Shown: in pieces, positions 15,162-23,271 of the stretch
Numbering within the stretch: the stretch's first letter is position 1
How the letters are laid out: each line of letters begins with the position of its first letter
Assembly (NCBI GenBank): GCA_964410485.1
Contig: CAYPHJ010000023.1
Location: forward strand, 1-49,806
DNA: 49,806 nucleotides
Direction of reading: 5' to 3'
Origin: CAYPHJ01 sp964410485
GTDB taxonomy: Bacteria > Desulfobacterota > Binatia > UBA9968
Position numbers and translations under genes: made by a program
The notes under the pieces: model-generated
What the model saw: only the letters and a program-made list of their open reading frames with translations
What the model was told of the DNA's origin: nothing
The model's database searches: none

Positions 15162-15448
15162 TAAGCCACAGTCCCCGCCCGTGTTCCCGTATCGGGGAGT
15201 CGTAAGCGCCGCATACCAACTCCGTACCATTTATCTCCACTTTGGGACAATCCAAACGTGCTACAATTCGCCTCGAAGCCCGATCGGGAAAAACGATAAC
15301 CGGTTGCAGGCGGAAGTCTTACGAGTTTCCTTAGACTATCGCAGCCTTGCCTTCACCGGGGGGCTGGTGTAAAGGGCGCAGGCAGATGGGATTGAATTTT
15401 GCAACCGCAAACCTGTTGGAAAATCGAGAAAGTTGAAAGGAGGGCGCA
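15162..15448. other. Spacer ahead of mlaC
   Basis: No gene supported. TACAAT at about 15262 could be a -10 but has no -35 at proper spacing. AAAGGAGG just before 15449 is the ribosome site of the next gene. Confidence 0.3.
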
Positions 15449-16060
15449 ATGAGGACTATCAATCGGACACTAGCCATAATGGGGCTTACCGGGCTCATGG
15501 TCGGGTTACTTGCCAACTCCGTTTGGGCCACATCCCCCGGGCAGCAAATCCAAACTACAGCGAATCAGGTGCTGGAAATCCTCAATGATCCAAAATTCAA
15601 GGGCGAATTGAACCGTAGTGCAATACGAAATAAATTGCGCCAGACGATCCTGCCGCGCTTTGATTTTTCCGAAATGAGCCGGCGAGCCTTGGGCGCACAC
15701 TGGACTAAAAATCCCGATAAGCAAAAGGATTTCGTCACGGCATTTGCCCAATTGCTGGAGGACACTTATGTGCTACAGGTCGAAAGTGCCGCCGGGGATA
15801 AAATCGTTCTGGTGAATGAACGCACCGAGGGAAATTTTGCCGAGGTCAATACGAAAATCGTTTCTCCCAAGGGCCAGGAAACGGCGGTTTCCTACAAGCT
15901 TCACAAGGTCGGGGCGCAGTGGAAGGTTTACGATGTGGTAGTCGAGAATGTGAGCCTGGTCAATAATTACCGCTCTCAATTCAACCGTATTCTTGCCAAC
16001 AACTCCATGGACGATCTCATCAAGAGAATCAAGGACAAACGCATCGCGGAGCGCGGCTAG
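15449..16060 (+). CDS. mlaC: MlaC-type phospholipid-binding periplasmic protein
   Basis: 203 residues, Tgt2/MlaC family (toluene tolerance Ttg2D). A cleavable signal peptide ends near VWA. The mature protein has the family's DFSEMSRRALGAHW and FVTAFAQLLEDTYVLQVE helices and the EVNTKIVSPKGQETAVSYKL strands ending in WKVYDVVVENVSLVNNYRSQF. MlaC ferries phospholipids between the inner-membrane MlaFEDB ABC transporter and the outer membrane. No mlaFEDB genes are adjacent, so this copy stands alone or works with a distant transporter. An AAAGGAGGG ribosome site lies seven bases upstream. Confidence 0.9.
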   Translation: MRTINRTLAIMGLTGLMVGLLANSVWATSPGQQIQTTANQVLEILNDPKFKGELNRSAIRNKLRQTILPRFDFSEMSRRALGAHWTKNPDKQKDFVTAFAQLLEDTYVLQVESAAGDKIVLVNERTEGNFAEVNTKIVSPKGQETAVSYKLHKVGAQWKVYDVVVENVSLVNNYRSQFNRILANNSMDDLIKRIKDKRIAERG

Positions 16061-16190
16061 ACAAGCGCGAATCAGCTCCATCTTTCAAGCGCGGCAAAGT
16101 GACAGCCATCCCGAGCCCGCCGGGGCGATCCACGCTCAGTCCGAGGCTGATTCGCCTCCGGCGGAAGCAACATGGTCCTCGCTGCGCGAA

Positions 16191-16271
16191 GCATCTCAAG
16201 TCGCAAGTTTCAGATTTCAAAAAAACGTAAAAAAACGCATTCTGAGATCTGAAATGTGTAATCTGAGATGC
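16191..16271. repeat. Inverted repeat with 25-nt arms between mlaC and an amidohydrolase
   Basis: The left arm (16191-16215) starts GCATCTCA and ends TTTCAGAT. The right arm (16247-16271) is its inverted counterpart, starting ATCTGAAA and ending TGAGATGC. The outer and inner eight bases pair perfectly and the middle nine do not. The 31-nt loop is A-rich. It could act as a terminator or be a degenerate mobile hairpin. Confidence 0.5.
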
Positions 16272-16356
16272 TGAGCGCAGCGAAGCTATGCCTCGTTGAC
16301 CCCGCTCGACGCTCATTGCTATAAGAAAATCAACCAGCAAGAGAAAGCGAGGCGTT

Positions 16357-17484
16357 ATGCGCATAGTCGATGCGGATGGTCATCTGGAAGAAAGTCCGGC
16401 CACTTTTGCCGACGAATACCTGGAACCCAAATACCGCTCACAGCGTCCGAGAGTCGTCAATATCGATGGCATGATCTACTGGATGCTGGAGGAGCAGCTG
16501 TTTCCCCGCCGGCTCGGCAAGGGGTGCCATAATTTGGGGACACCTGCCAGCTTCAACGGACAGCCGTCACCACACGCTAGAAAGAAAGTCGATACTATTC
16601 CGAGCATGGAGCTGAGCGATGTCAATGAACGGCTTCGCCTGATGACCGAAGAAGAAATTGCCGTTCAGGTCATCTATCCCACACTGTTCCTGGCCTACCC
16701 GCTAACGGCTAACGTTGGGCTAATGAACGCGTTGTGTTCGTCGTATAACCGGTTTCTCGCCGATCGCCTGGGCAAGCACGAGCGGCTCAAGTGGGCCGCG
16801 GTTACCAATCTCGACGATGTGACGGCGGCCGCCAAAGAAGTGCGCGAGGCAAAGACACTCGGCGCATGCGCGATGATGGTTCTTGGAACCGCTGGTGATC
16901 AAATGCTCGACCATCCGCGCCTGATGCCGTTCTATGAGGCTGTAGCTGAACAGGACTTGGCTCTTGCCGTCCACGTCGGTTGGGCTTGCCCGCCGCTTAG
17001 CGACATGTTCACCCATATCTACCCGTCATCGGTAAACGCTTTTCTCTTGCCTGTCTTGATGGGATATTCCGCGATCATCAGCGCAGGAATTCTCGACCAG
17101 TTCCCAAAACTACGGGTTGCCTTTCTTGAAGCGGGTTGCCAATGGATTCACTTCATGACCGAACGGCTCGAACATCGCTTCAGACATTCGGGCGGTTATC
17201 TGTCGGCCATTCTCCCCGAAACGTCCCCAAAGGCAAAATCGTCGCCGACGGAGTATCTCAGACAGGGAAACCTGTACTTCAGCGCGGAAGTCGAGGACGT
17301 GTTGTTGCCGCAGGTCATCGAACTGGTCGGCGAAAAGCAGATGCTATTCGGCAGCGACATGCCGCACGGGGACCGTGAGCGCTTTGCCGGACGAGAATTG
17401 ATGAACAGAAAAGATATTGGCGATCACGCCAAGAGCGCGATGCTGGAGCAAAACCCCCTGCGCCTGTACGGCCTGACCGGATGA
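16357..17484 (+). CDS. Amidohydrolase family 2 metal-dependent hydrolase
   Basis: A 375-residue TIM-barrel hydrolase of the amidohydrolase-2 (ACMSD-like) group. The metal-binding start reads DADGHLEE (D-x-x-x-H in place of the commoner H-x-H). Later metal or catalytic positions are AVHVGW, the EAGCQW strand and the terminal Asp in FGSDMPHGD. Members decarboxylate or hydrolyse aromatic or cyclic acids and are abundant in soil degraders; the substrate cannot be told. Two related proteins are nearby (28554-29639 and the more distant type at 34096), but they are not in one operon with this gene. Confidence 0.85.
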   Translation: MRIVDADGHLEESPATFADEYLEPKYRSQRPRVVNIDGMIYWMLEEQLFPRRLGKGCHNLGTPASFNGQPSPHARKKVDTIPSMELSDVNERLRLMTEEEIAVQVIYPTLFLAYPLTANVGLMNALCSSYNRFLADRLGKHERLKWAAVTNLDDVTAAAKEVREAKTLGACAMMVLGTAGDQMLDHPRLMPFYEAVAEQDLALAVHVGWACPPLSDMFTHIYPSSVNAFLLPVLMGYSAIISAGILDQFPKLRVAFLEAGCQWIHFMTERLEHRFRHSGGYLSAILPETSPKAKSSPTEYLRQGNLYFSAEVEDVLLPQVIELVGEKQMLFGSDMPHGDRERFAGRELMNRKDIGDHAKSAMLEQNPLRLYGLTG

Positions 17485-17637
17485 CCTCAGCTCAGGACCG
17501 TCATTTGGCAACCCTGGCACCAAAGAAGAAGGACGCCGAATGTTCGCCGCACGCCTTCGCCAGGCAGAGGACCGGCACCAGGAACTTGTAGGGGCGGCCC
17601 TGCGTGGCCCAGAGCAGGCACATGGGTTTACCCTACA
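17485..17637. other. Spacer with a possible dispersed GC-rich repeat
   Basis: GAACTTGTAGGGGCGGCCCTGCGTGGCCC (29 bases, 17581-17611 region) resembles widely seen GTAGGGGCGG-type intergenic repeats. No gene supported. Confidence 0.3.
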
Positions 17638-17658
17638 CGTTTAGCTAAACGAATTTTT
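17638..17658. terminator. Palindrome with T-tract
   Basis: CGTTTAGCTAAACG is a perfect 14-bp palindrome (17638-17651) followed by AATTTTT. It lies between the end of the amidohydrolase gene and the end of the convergent methyltransferase gene. The stem is only 5-7 bp and AT-rich, so it may instead be a protein-binding palindrome. Confidence 0.4.
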
Positions 17659-17748
17659 CACAGCTTAGGCTCACATGGGCAAGACAGATAGAGGCGGGGT
17701 GTAGATGGCCGAAGTTACGAGCACGAGCCACGAATCGCGAATACGCGC

Positions 17749-18306
17749 TCACCTCAGTTCGAACAAAAGAATCGTGTGGTCGTGAAGAAAGGTCCCTTTC
17801 AGTTTTTCCATCTTGTCGGGCGCCCATCCTTCAATTTCATAGTCGTGGGAAACCACTCGCGTCCCGGGCTTCAATTGTTTATCGAATATCGGCCGCAGCT
17901 TAGCGTTGAACTCGGGCAGCATGTAGAGGGTGACGACCGTCGCCGGCGAGACATCGACGGTTAGAGCATCCTGCACACGAAATTCGACCAGGTGATCGAC
18001 TTTTTCTCTGAAAGCATAGCTCCGAGCTTTCTCTACCAGCCCGGGATCGATCTCAATGCCAACGCCCCGCGCGCCATATCTTTTGGCCGCGCGAACGACA
18101 ATTCGGCCGTCGCCGCTGCCAAGATCATAGATCAGATCGTCACTTGTCACGCGCGCCATCTCGAGCATCCGGTCAACGACGCTGTAAGGCGTCGGCACAA
18201 AGGGCACCTCGCCATCCGTCCAAACCGCAATTGGATAGCAGCTGCTCAAGATTAAAGCAGCCGACATCCACACTACGCGGAGGGCGCTTCGGTTTATTTT
18301 TTTCAT
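17749..18306 (-). CDS. Predicted lipoprotein with a class I methyltransferase domain
   Basis: 185 residues. The N-terminus is a lipoprotein signal (VVWMSAALILSSC, lipobox LSSC, Cys23), followed directly by FVPTPYSVVDRMLEMARV and a class I SAM-binding motif DLGSGDGR at about 61-68. Motif II follows in GVGIEID, and then a strand pair to VVTLYMLPEF. The fold belongs to a small methyltransferase family with a PTP..VVDxML opening. Export is puzzling because SAM is cytoplasmic. Either the hydrophobic stretch is a membrane anchor facing the cytoplasm or the protein has lost methyltransferase activity. Confidence 0.75.
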   Translation of the reverse strand: MKKINRSALRVVWMSAALILSSCYPIAVWTDGEVPFVPTPYSVVDRMLEMARVTSDDLIYDLGSGDGRIVVRAAKRYGARGVGIEIDPGLVEKARSYAFREKVDHLVEFRVQDALTVDVSPATVVTLYMLPEFNAKLRPIFDKQLKPGTRVVSHDYEIEGWAPDKMEKLKGTFLHDHTILLFELR

Positions 18307-18369
18307 TTCAGCTGCTCGAAAGTCTCGCTAAGCTATAGGGTTGGACACATTGAACTTACCTTTGAACAT

Positions 18370-19278
18370 CTACAGTGGCATGCAGGCTTGAAGCGCCGCG
18401 CGCAGCGTGGGATAGCGGAACTGAAAACCGGACTTTTCCGCTGCTGCCGGCAAGACTCGCTGCCCCGTCAGGAGCATGTCCGACATTTCCCCCAGCAAGA
18501 TCTGCAGGGCAAAACCCGGAACCGGTGCCCAGCACGGCCGACGTAAGACTTCGCCCAGCGTTTGGCAAAACTCTCTCATCCTGACCGGATTGGGTGCCGT
18601 CGCATTCACCGCTCCGCTGACACCCTGATCGTTAATCAAATGCAGAATCAAACCGACCTCGTCTTCGAGGTGAATCCAGGACATCCACTGCATCCCGGAA
18701 CCTAAGGGTCCACCGAGATAGAACTTAAACGGCGGAACCATCTTCGCCAGGGCGCCGCCCTTCGGCCCCAAAACAATCCCCGTTCGCAGGCGAACCACGC
18801 GCAGTCCAAGCGGTTCTGCTTTTTTCGCCTCTTCCTCCCATTCACGCACCACCGTGGCGAGAAAATCTCCTCCCGGCCGGCTTTCTTCGGTCAGAGGATC
18901 ATCGCCGTGCGGCCCGTAGTAACCCACGGCGGAAGCATTGAGCAAAAAGGCGGGCTTGTGGCGCGCTTTTTCGGCGGCTTCGACGAGGCTGCGTGTAGAT
19001 AAGATACGGCTCGAACGGATGTGGGTTTTTTGGCTGGAGGTCCATCTCCGCGCGGCGATCGGTTCGCCTGCCAAATTGATAATGCCATCGGCGCCGTCCA
19101 CGGTCTTTTGCCATTCGGCGGCAATCCCCGGAGTCCACTGTAGCCACTGCTTGTTTGCCGTCGAAGGCTCGGGCGCCGACGACCGCGTCAACAGCACCAG
19201 AGTATGGCCTTTGTCCAAGAGCGTGCGGCAGAGGGTTGTCCCGATAAAACCGGTTGCGCCGGTAACTACTAGCTTCAT
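18370..19278 (-). CDS. TIGR01777-family epimerase-like protein
   Basis: 302 residues from ATG 19278, which directly precedes the Rossmann start KLVVTGATGFIG. An upstream ATG at 19329 would add 17 residues with no family match. NLAGEPIAARRW, SAVGYYGPHGDD and the C-terminal domain VPGFALQILLGEMSDMLLTGQRVLP are hallmarks of the TIGR01777 (YfcH/SulA-like) extended SDR family. NAD(P)-binding is expected but the reaction is not known for this family. It is transcribed divergently from the ketoacyl synthase gene across a 126-bp spacer. Confidence 0.9.
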   Translation of the reverse strand: MKLVVTGATGFIGTTLCRTLLDKGHTLVLLTRSSAPEPSTANKQWLQWTPGIAAEWQKTVDGADGIINLAGEPIAARRWTSSQKTHIRSSRILSTRSLVEAAEKARHKPAFLLNASAVGYYGPHGDDPLTEESRPGGDFLATVVREWEEEAKKAEPLGLRVVRLRTGIVLGPKGGALAKMVPPFKFYLGGPLGSGMQWMSWIHLEDEVGLILHLINDQGVSGAVNATAPNPVRMREFCQTLGEVLRRPCWAPVPGFALQILLGEMSDMLLTGQRVLPAAAEKSGFQFRYPTLRAALQACMPL

Positions 19279-19404
19279 GGTGCGGCCCCTTGTCCACAAT
19301 CTTCCCTGTCCCCCCTTCTCAAACCACAAACCTCCTCCCGGATGGTTATGGACTATTCGCTATAAGTGCTATGCTCAAATGCAGTGCCTGAGTCAAGCGT
19401 TAAC

Positions 19405-20685
19405 ATGAGTCTGAATAATGGCCAGCCTTATCGGCGCCGTGTCGTCGTGACCGGACTGGGCGCCGTGAGCCCCAACGGCATCGGCGTCACCGCATTCTGG
19501 GAAGCCTGTCGTGCTGGGAAAAGCGGTATCGACGTTATCAGCGCATTTGATCCGGAGTTTTTGTCCTGTCAGATTGCCGGAGAAGTAAAACACTTTCATC
19601 CTGAGGAATACCTGCCGTTCAAAGAGCTGAAACGCGTCGGCAAAGCAGTACCGCTGGCCATTGCGGCCACACACGAGGCCCTGAACCTTGCACGGGTAGC
19701 CCCTGGCTGCCTTGGCCTCGAGGAGAAACAGGCCTGGGGTGTCATTCTCGGCAGCGGGGGCGCCGCCACCGATTTTACCGAAGAACAGTATCGGCTCTTT
19801 TTCAACGACGAGCTGCGCAAGGTCAGCGCCTACAACATCTCGAGTTCCACTGCAGGGACGATCTCGAGCGAGATTTCGCTTTGCTTCGATCTCCACGGTC
19901 CGAGTCACATGATCTCCACGGGCTGCACCAGCTCGACGGATGCCATCGGCTACGCGTTCAACATGATTCGCTTTGGTCTCGCCGATCATTTGATCACGGG
20001 CGGGGTGGATGCCACGATCACTCCCGGCGTCATGCAGGGATTTTGCGTCATGCGCGCGGTTTCGCCGTCACATAATAGCGAGCCGCAGCGCGCCTCGCGA
20101 CCCTTCGATCGCTTGCGGGATGGCTTTGTCCTGGGTGAAGGCGCTTGGATCTTGATCCTTGAAGAGAGAGAACAAGCGCTGCGGCGCGGCGCGCCAATCT
20201 TCGCCGAGGTTCTGGGCTATGGCTCAACCTGCGATGCCTATCATCGGGTACGTCTAGACCCACGCGGCGAAGAGCCGGCTCGAGCCATGGCCGTGGCCAT
20301 CCAGGATGCCGGACTGGCCAAAGATGAGATTGGCTATATTGCGCTGCATGGCACGTCAACCGCTCTGAACGACAAAACAGAGACACTAGCCGTGAAGCTC
20401 TGTTTTGGGAAGCGCGCCCGTGATCTCCCGATGAGCGCGATTAAATCCATGATCGGTCATCCGCAAGGCGCTTCGGGCGCGGCCGGAGTGACCGCGGCTA
20501 TTCTGGCAATGAACCATGAGTTTCTTCCCCCCACGATCAACCATGAAGAGCCTGATCCCGAGTGCGATCTCGACTACATTCCCAATCACGGGGTGTCCCG
20601 ACCGGTGGACATATCTCTTTGCAATTGCATCGGCTTCGGCTCAAAGAACTCGACGCTTGTTATCGCCCGCGGGAAACGACTATGA
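19405..20685 (+). CDS. FabF-like beta-ketoacyl synthase with type II PKS-like motifs
   Basis: 426 residues, thiolase fold, with catalytic triad Cys174 (STGCTSS), His315 (ALHGTST) and His352 (MIGHPQGASGA). It condenses acyl and malonyl units. The active-site cysteine context TGCTS, the STCDAYH segment and DPECDLDYIP resemble KS-alpha of type II polyketide synthases more than housekeeping FabF (usually TACAT). That resemblance is from remembered sequences. The ATG of the next gene, a C-methyltransferase, overlaps the stop (ATGA). No acyl carrier protein or chain-length factor gene is adjacent. No Shine-Dalgarno is obvious. Confidence 0.85.
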   Translation: MSLNNGQPYRRRVVVTGLGAVSPNGIGVTAFWEACRAGKSGIDVISAFDPEFLSCQIAGEVKHFHPEEYLPFKELKRVGKAVPLAIAATHEALNLARVAPGCLGLEEKQAWGVILGSGGAATDFTEEQYRLFFNDELRKVSAYNISSSTAGTISSEISLCFDLHGPSHMISTGCTSSTDAIGYAFNMIRFGLADHLITGGVDATITPGVMQGFCVMRAVSPSHNSEPQRASRPFDRLRDGFVLGEGAWILILEEREQALRRGAPIFAEVLGYGSTCDAYHRVRLDPRGEEPARAMAVAIQDAGLAKDEIGYIALHGTSTALNDKTETLAVKLCFGKRARDLPMSAIKSMIGHPQGASGAAGVTAAILAMNHEFLPPTINHEEPDPECDLDYIPNHGVSRPVDISLCNCIGFGSKNSTLVIARGKRL

Positions 20686-21431
20686 GCCGCAACCACCGCC
20701 CGTGGAGGTTCGCGCTTACGAAATGGCCCGCTAATGTAAAGGATCGGCAAGCCTACGTCGATCCGATTTTCGCCAACATAGCTTCCCGGTATGACCTGAT
20801 GGGCGGCATCCTGTCCTTCGGGCAAGAACGGCGCTGGAAAAACAAAGCAGTGAATCTGGTCCCGAGGAATACGGATTTGGCGACAACCCTGGATTTGGCC
20901 TGCGGCACAGGAGAGTTCCCCGCACACTTACGGCGTGCCGGTATTGGTGGACGAATCATTGGTTTAGATCGCAGTGCCGGCATGATGAGCCTCGCCAGAG
21001 AGAAATTCGCGGCCGACCCGCGCACGCACTTCGTCCGTGGCGATTTGATGCAAATACCTTTCAAGGACGGCTCGTTTGAGGTGATTACGATGGGCTATGG
21101 CCTGCGTTATGTGGCCGACATTCGCCAAACTCTAGAGGAAGTGTACCGGCTTCTTGGCCAGGGCGGTAAATTTATCTGCCTGGAATTTGGCATTCCAAAA
21201 AACACACTGTACCGGAAAATCTGTTTTGGCTACCTGCTTGCTTTTGGCAGCGTTCTGGGGGTTCTATTGCACGGAAAGGGCGATACCTACTGGCACATCG
21301 TCGAGTCCTTGCAGGCGTACCCCGGACAACGAGCGATCAAAGAGTGGCTGGAAGAAGCCGGTTTTTCCGATGTCGAATTGCACGAGCAGCTTGGCGGTAT
21401 CATGACGATCTTTTCCGGCAGACGGTCCTGA
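20682..21431 (+). CDS. UbiE/MenG-like C-methyltransferase
   Basis: 249 residues from ATG 20682, overlapping the upstream stop. UbiE/MenG signature pieces are visible: VDPIFANIASRYDLMGGILSFG, the SAM motif LDLACGTGEF, the DLMQIPFKDGSFEVITMGYGLR region and EFGIPKN. It would methylate a quinol or polyketide-type ring carbon using SAM. Because it is translationally coupled to a ketoacyl synthase rather than to quinone genes, it may act on the product of that enzyme; this is inference. Length is normal for UbiE/MenG. Confidence 0.85.
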   Translation: MSRNHRPWRFALTKWPANVKDRQAYVDPIFANIASRYDLMGGILSFGQERRWKNKAVNLVPRNTDLATTLDLACGTGEFPAHLRRAGIGGRIIGLDRSAGMMSLAREKFAADPRTHFVRGDLMQIPFKDGSFEVITMGYGLRYVADIRQTLEEVYRLLGQGGKFICLEFGIPKNTLYRKICFGYLLAFGSVLGVLLHGKGDTYWHIVESLQAYPGQRAIKEWLEEAGFSDVELHEQLGGIMTIFSGRRS

Positions 21432-21518
21432 CGATCGTTCAAAGGCTCAGATAGATCATTTCTCTTGTCATCGTTGTCGAACTAAACTAAATAAAATGGC
21501 GTCAGGCAAAATTGGCAC

Positions 21519-23180
21519 ATGAACGACGCTTTCACATCCGACGAATACAAGGCACTTGCCCCTTTTTTCACCAACGTTGACCGGCAGGTCTTCGGCTTGA
21601 AGCTGCCGCAGGAAGTCGCAGGCGCACTCTTTTCTCGCTATAGCCGTTCTACCAAAAGCCTGCGCCGTACTTTCTTAGACGAATTTTTGGGCGATCCGAC
21701 TCTGGAGTTGCAGGCTCTGCTGAGCCCGCAGATCCCAGCGGAAGAAGATAGCATGGCGCTCAAGAGGGCGCGTGCTTTTTACGAGCGCGTGCTCGTTGGC
21801 TACGGCGATGATTCGGTAGCTCAATTAGGAGGCGCGCACATCGCCTGCGAGAATATCTCCAATGTGGCTGCCAATCTCCTCGAAGACGCCCGTATCGGTA
21901 TTGCGCCGCTCGAAAAATCGACGCGCTATGTTCGCTTTGATCAGAGAGATAGTGCGGGCAACTATCTTTTTTATTGCGAGCCCAAGATTATGGCCGCGCG
22001 GTATCGCGACACCTATCTCGAGGTCATGAATCTTCTCTTTGCCACCTACTCGCGGCAGATCGAGCCGATGTTGGCCTACATCCGTAACTCCCTGCCGATC
22101 GAGCAGTTGGAGGTGCGCGATCCCACCACCGGTGAAGCATTCTCCTACGTCGACGCCAAAAAAAACGATCGCCTGCGCGTCTGGGCTGAGACGGCTTATC
22201 GCGCCACCGTGCGCGCGCACGCCTGTGATGTGTTGCGCAGCTATCTGCCGGCGGCGACGTTAACGAATGTTGGAATGTTCGGGGTCGGCCAGGCTTTCGA
22301 ATACCTCATCAGCAAGCTCTACTCCCACGAACTGACCGAAATGAAAGAACTCGGCAGCGCGATCCACCAGGAGCTCAATCAACTGATTCCTTCGTTCGTC
22401 AAGCGCGCGCAGTTCAATGAATATCTCGCCGGCACGATGAACGCAGCAGAAGGAAGCGCGGCGGCTTGGGTGAGAGATGTGCCCAGAGCGGCCAATGAAC
22501 CGGTGGCGCTCCTCGATTACGACACCTCCGCCGAGGAGAAAGTCATCGCAGGCATTCTGTATTCGCAGACGCATCACCCGCTCGAACAGCTGCGCGAGTT
22601 GGCCAGCACCCTGAGTGAGGAACAGCGGCGCCAGATCCTCGAAGAGCACTTTAAGGCGCGGCGGCATCGCCGCGATAAGCTCAGCAGGGCGTTCGAGAAC
22701 GTTTACTACACGTTCGACATTATCGGCAATCTCGGACTTTATCGCGATCTCCACCGGCATCGGATCCTCACCCAGGAGCGCCAGCAGTTTACCACGCTTC
22801 ACGGCTACGATATGCCACCGGAGATCGAGGAGGCGGGCTTCAAACGGGAGTTTGACACCTGTATGGAACGCGCCGCGGAGCTTTACGAGTGGATCTTTCA
22901 AAGATTGCCTGCCGAAGCGCAATATGTCGTCCCGTTTGCGTATAGGGTCCGCTGGTACATGAAGATGAATTTGCGCGAAGCGCTGCACCTTTGCGAGCTC
23001 CGGACGATGCCTCAGGGTCACCCCGACTATCGCTTCATCGCGCAGCAAATGTGGCGCAAGATACAACAAGTCCATCCCGCCCTGGCCGAGTGCGGCAAAT
23101 TCATCGATTGGAAGAGTTATCGCCTTGGCCGTTTGCAGGCCGAAGTGCGCACGGAATACAAGAAGTCAAACCTGTCTTGA
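21519..23180 (+). CDS. Double-domain ThyX-like protein, active-site motif degenerate
   Basis: 553 residues, about twice the size of FAD-dependent thymidylate synthase ThyX, with two ThyX-like halves. In the N-terminal half, GDDSVAQLGGAHIACENISN and IGIAPLEKSTRYVRF occupy the place of the dUMP/FAD motif RHRx7S, of which only the Ser-x-Arg-Tyr end is kept. In the C-terminal half, YRDLHRHRILTQERQQFTT keeps RHR but has Gln where the motif Ser should be, and MKMNLREALHLCELR matches the ThyX helix that ends the fold. Such tandem proteins are seen in several uncultured phyla. Thymidylate synthesis is doubtful given the altered motifs. Confidence 0.8.
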   Translation: MNDAFTSDEYKALAPFFTNVDRQVFGLKLPQEVAGALFSRYSRSTKSLRRTFLDEFLGDPTLELQALLSPQIPAEEDSMALKRARAFYERVLVGYGDDSVAQLGGAHIACENISNVAANLLEDARIGIAPLEKSTRYVRFDQRDSAGNYLFYCEPKIMAARYRDTYLEVMNLLFATYSRQIEPMLAYIRNSLPIEQLEVRDPTTGEAFSYVDAKKNDRLRVWAETAYRATVRAHACDVLRSYLPAATLTNVGMFGVGQAFEYLISKLYSHELTEMKELGSAIHQELNQLIPSFVKRAQFNEYLAGTMNAAEGSAAAWVRDVPRAANEPVALLDYDTSAEEKVIAGILYSQTHHPLEQLRELASTLSEEQRRQILEEHFKARRHRRDKLSRAFENVYYTFDIIGNLGLYRDLHRHRILTQERQQFTTLHGYDMPPEIEEAGFKREFDTCMERAAELYEWIFQRLPAEAQYVVPFAYRVRWYMKMNLREALHLCELRTMPQGHPDYRFIAQQMWRKIQQVHPALAECGKFIDWKSYRLGRLQAEVRTEYKKSNLS

Positions 23181-23271
23181 GCGAAAACGCCACTTGACGC
23201 GAGAATAGTAGCAGACTAGTTTTCCGCTATCCGCTTCCACATCGCCGGCATGAGCCGGAGGAGTCTCGTGT

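Noticed and set aside
15255..15270. TACAAT as an mlaC promoter
   Set aside because: No -35 element at acceptable spacing and it is about 180 bp from the gene.
22260..23075. A 271-codon minus-strand open frame inside the ThyX-like gene
   Set aside because: No domain and no ribosome site; the plus-strand protein has clear family motifs throughout.
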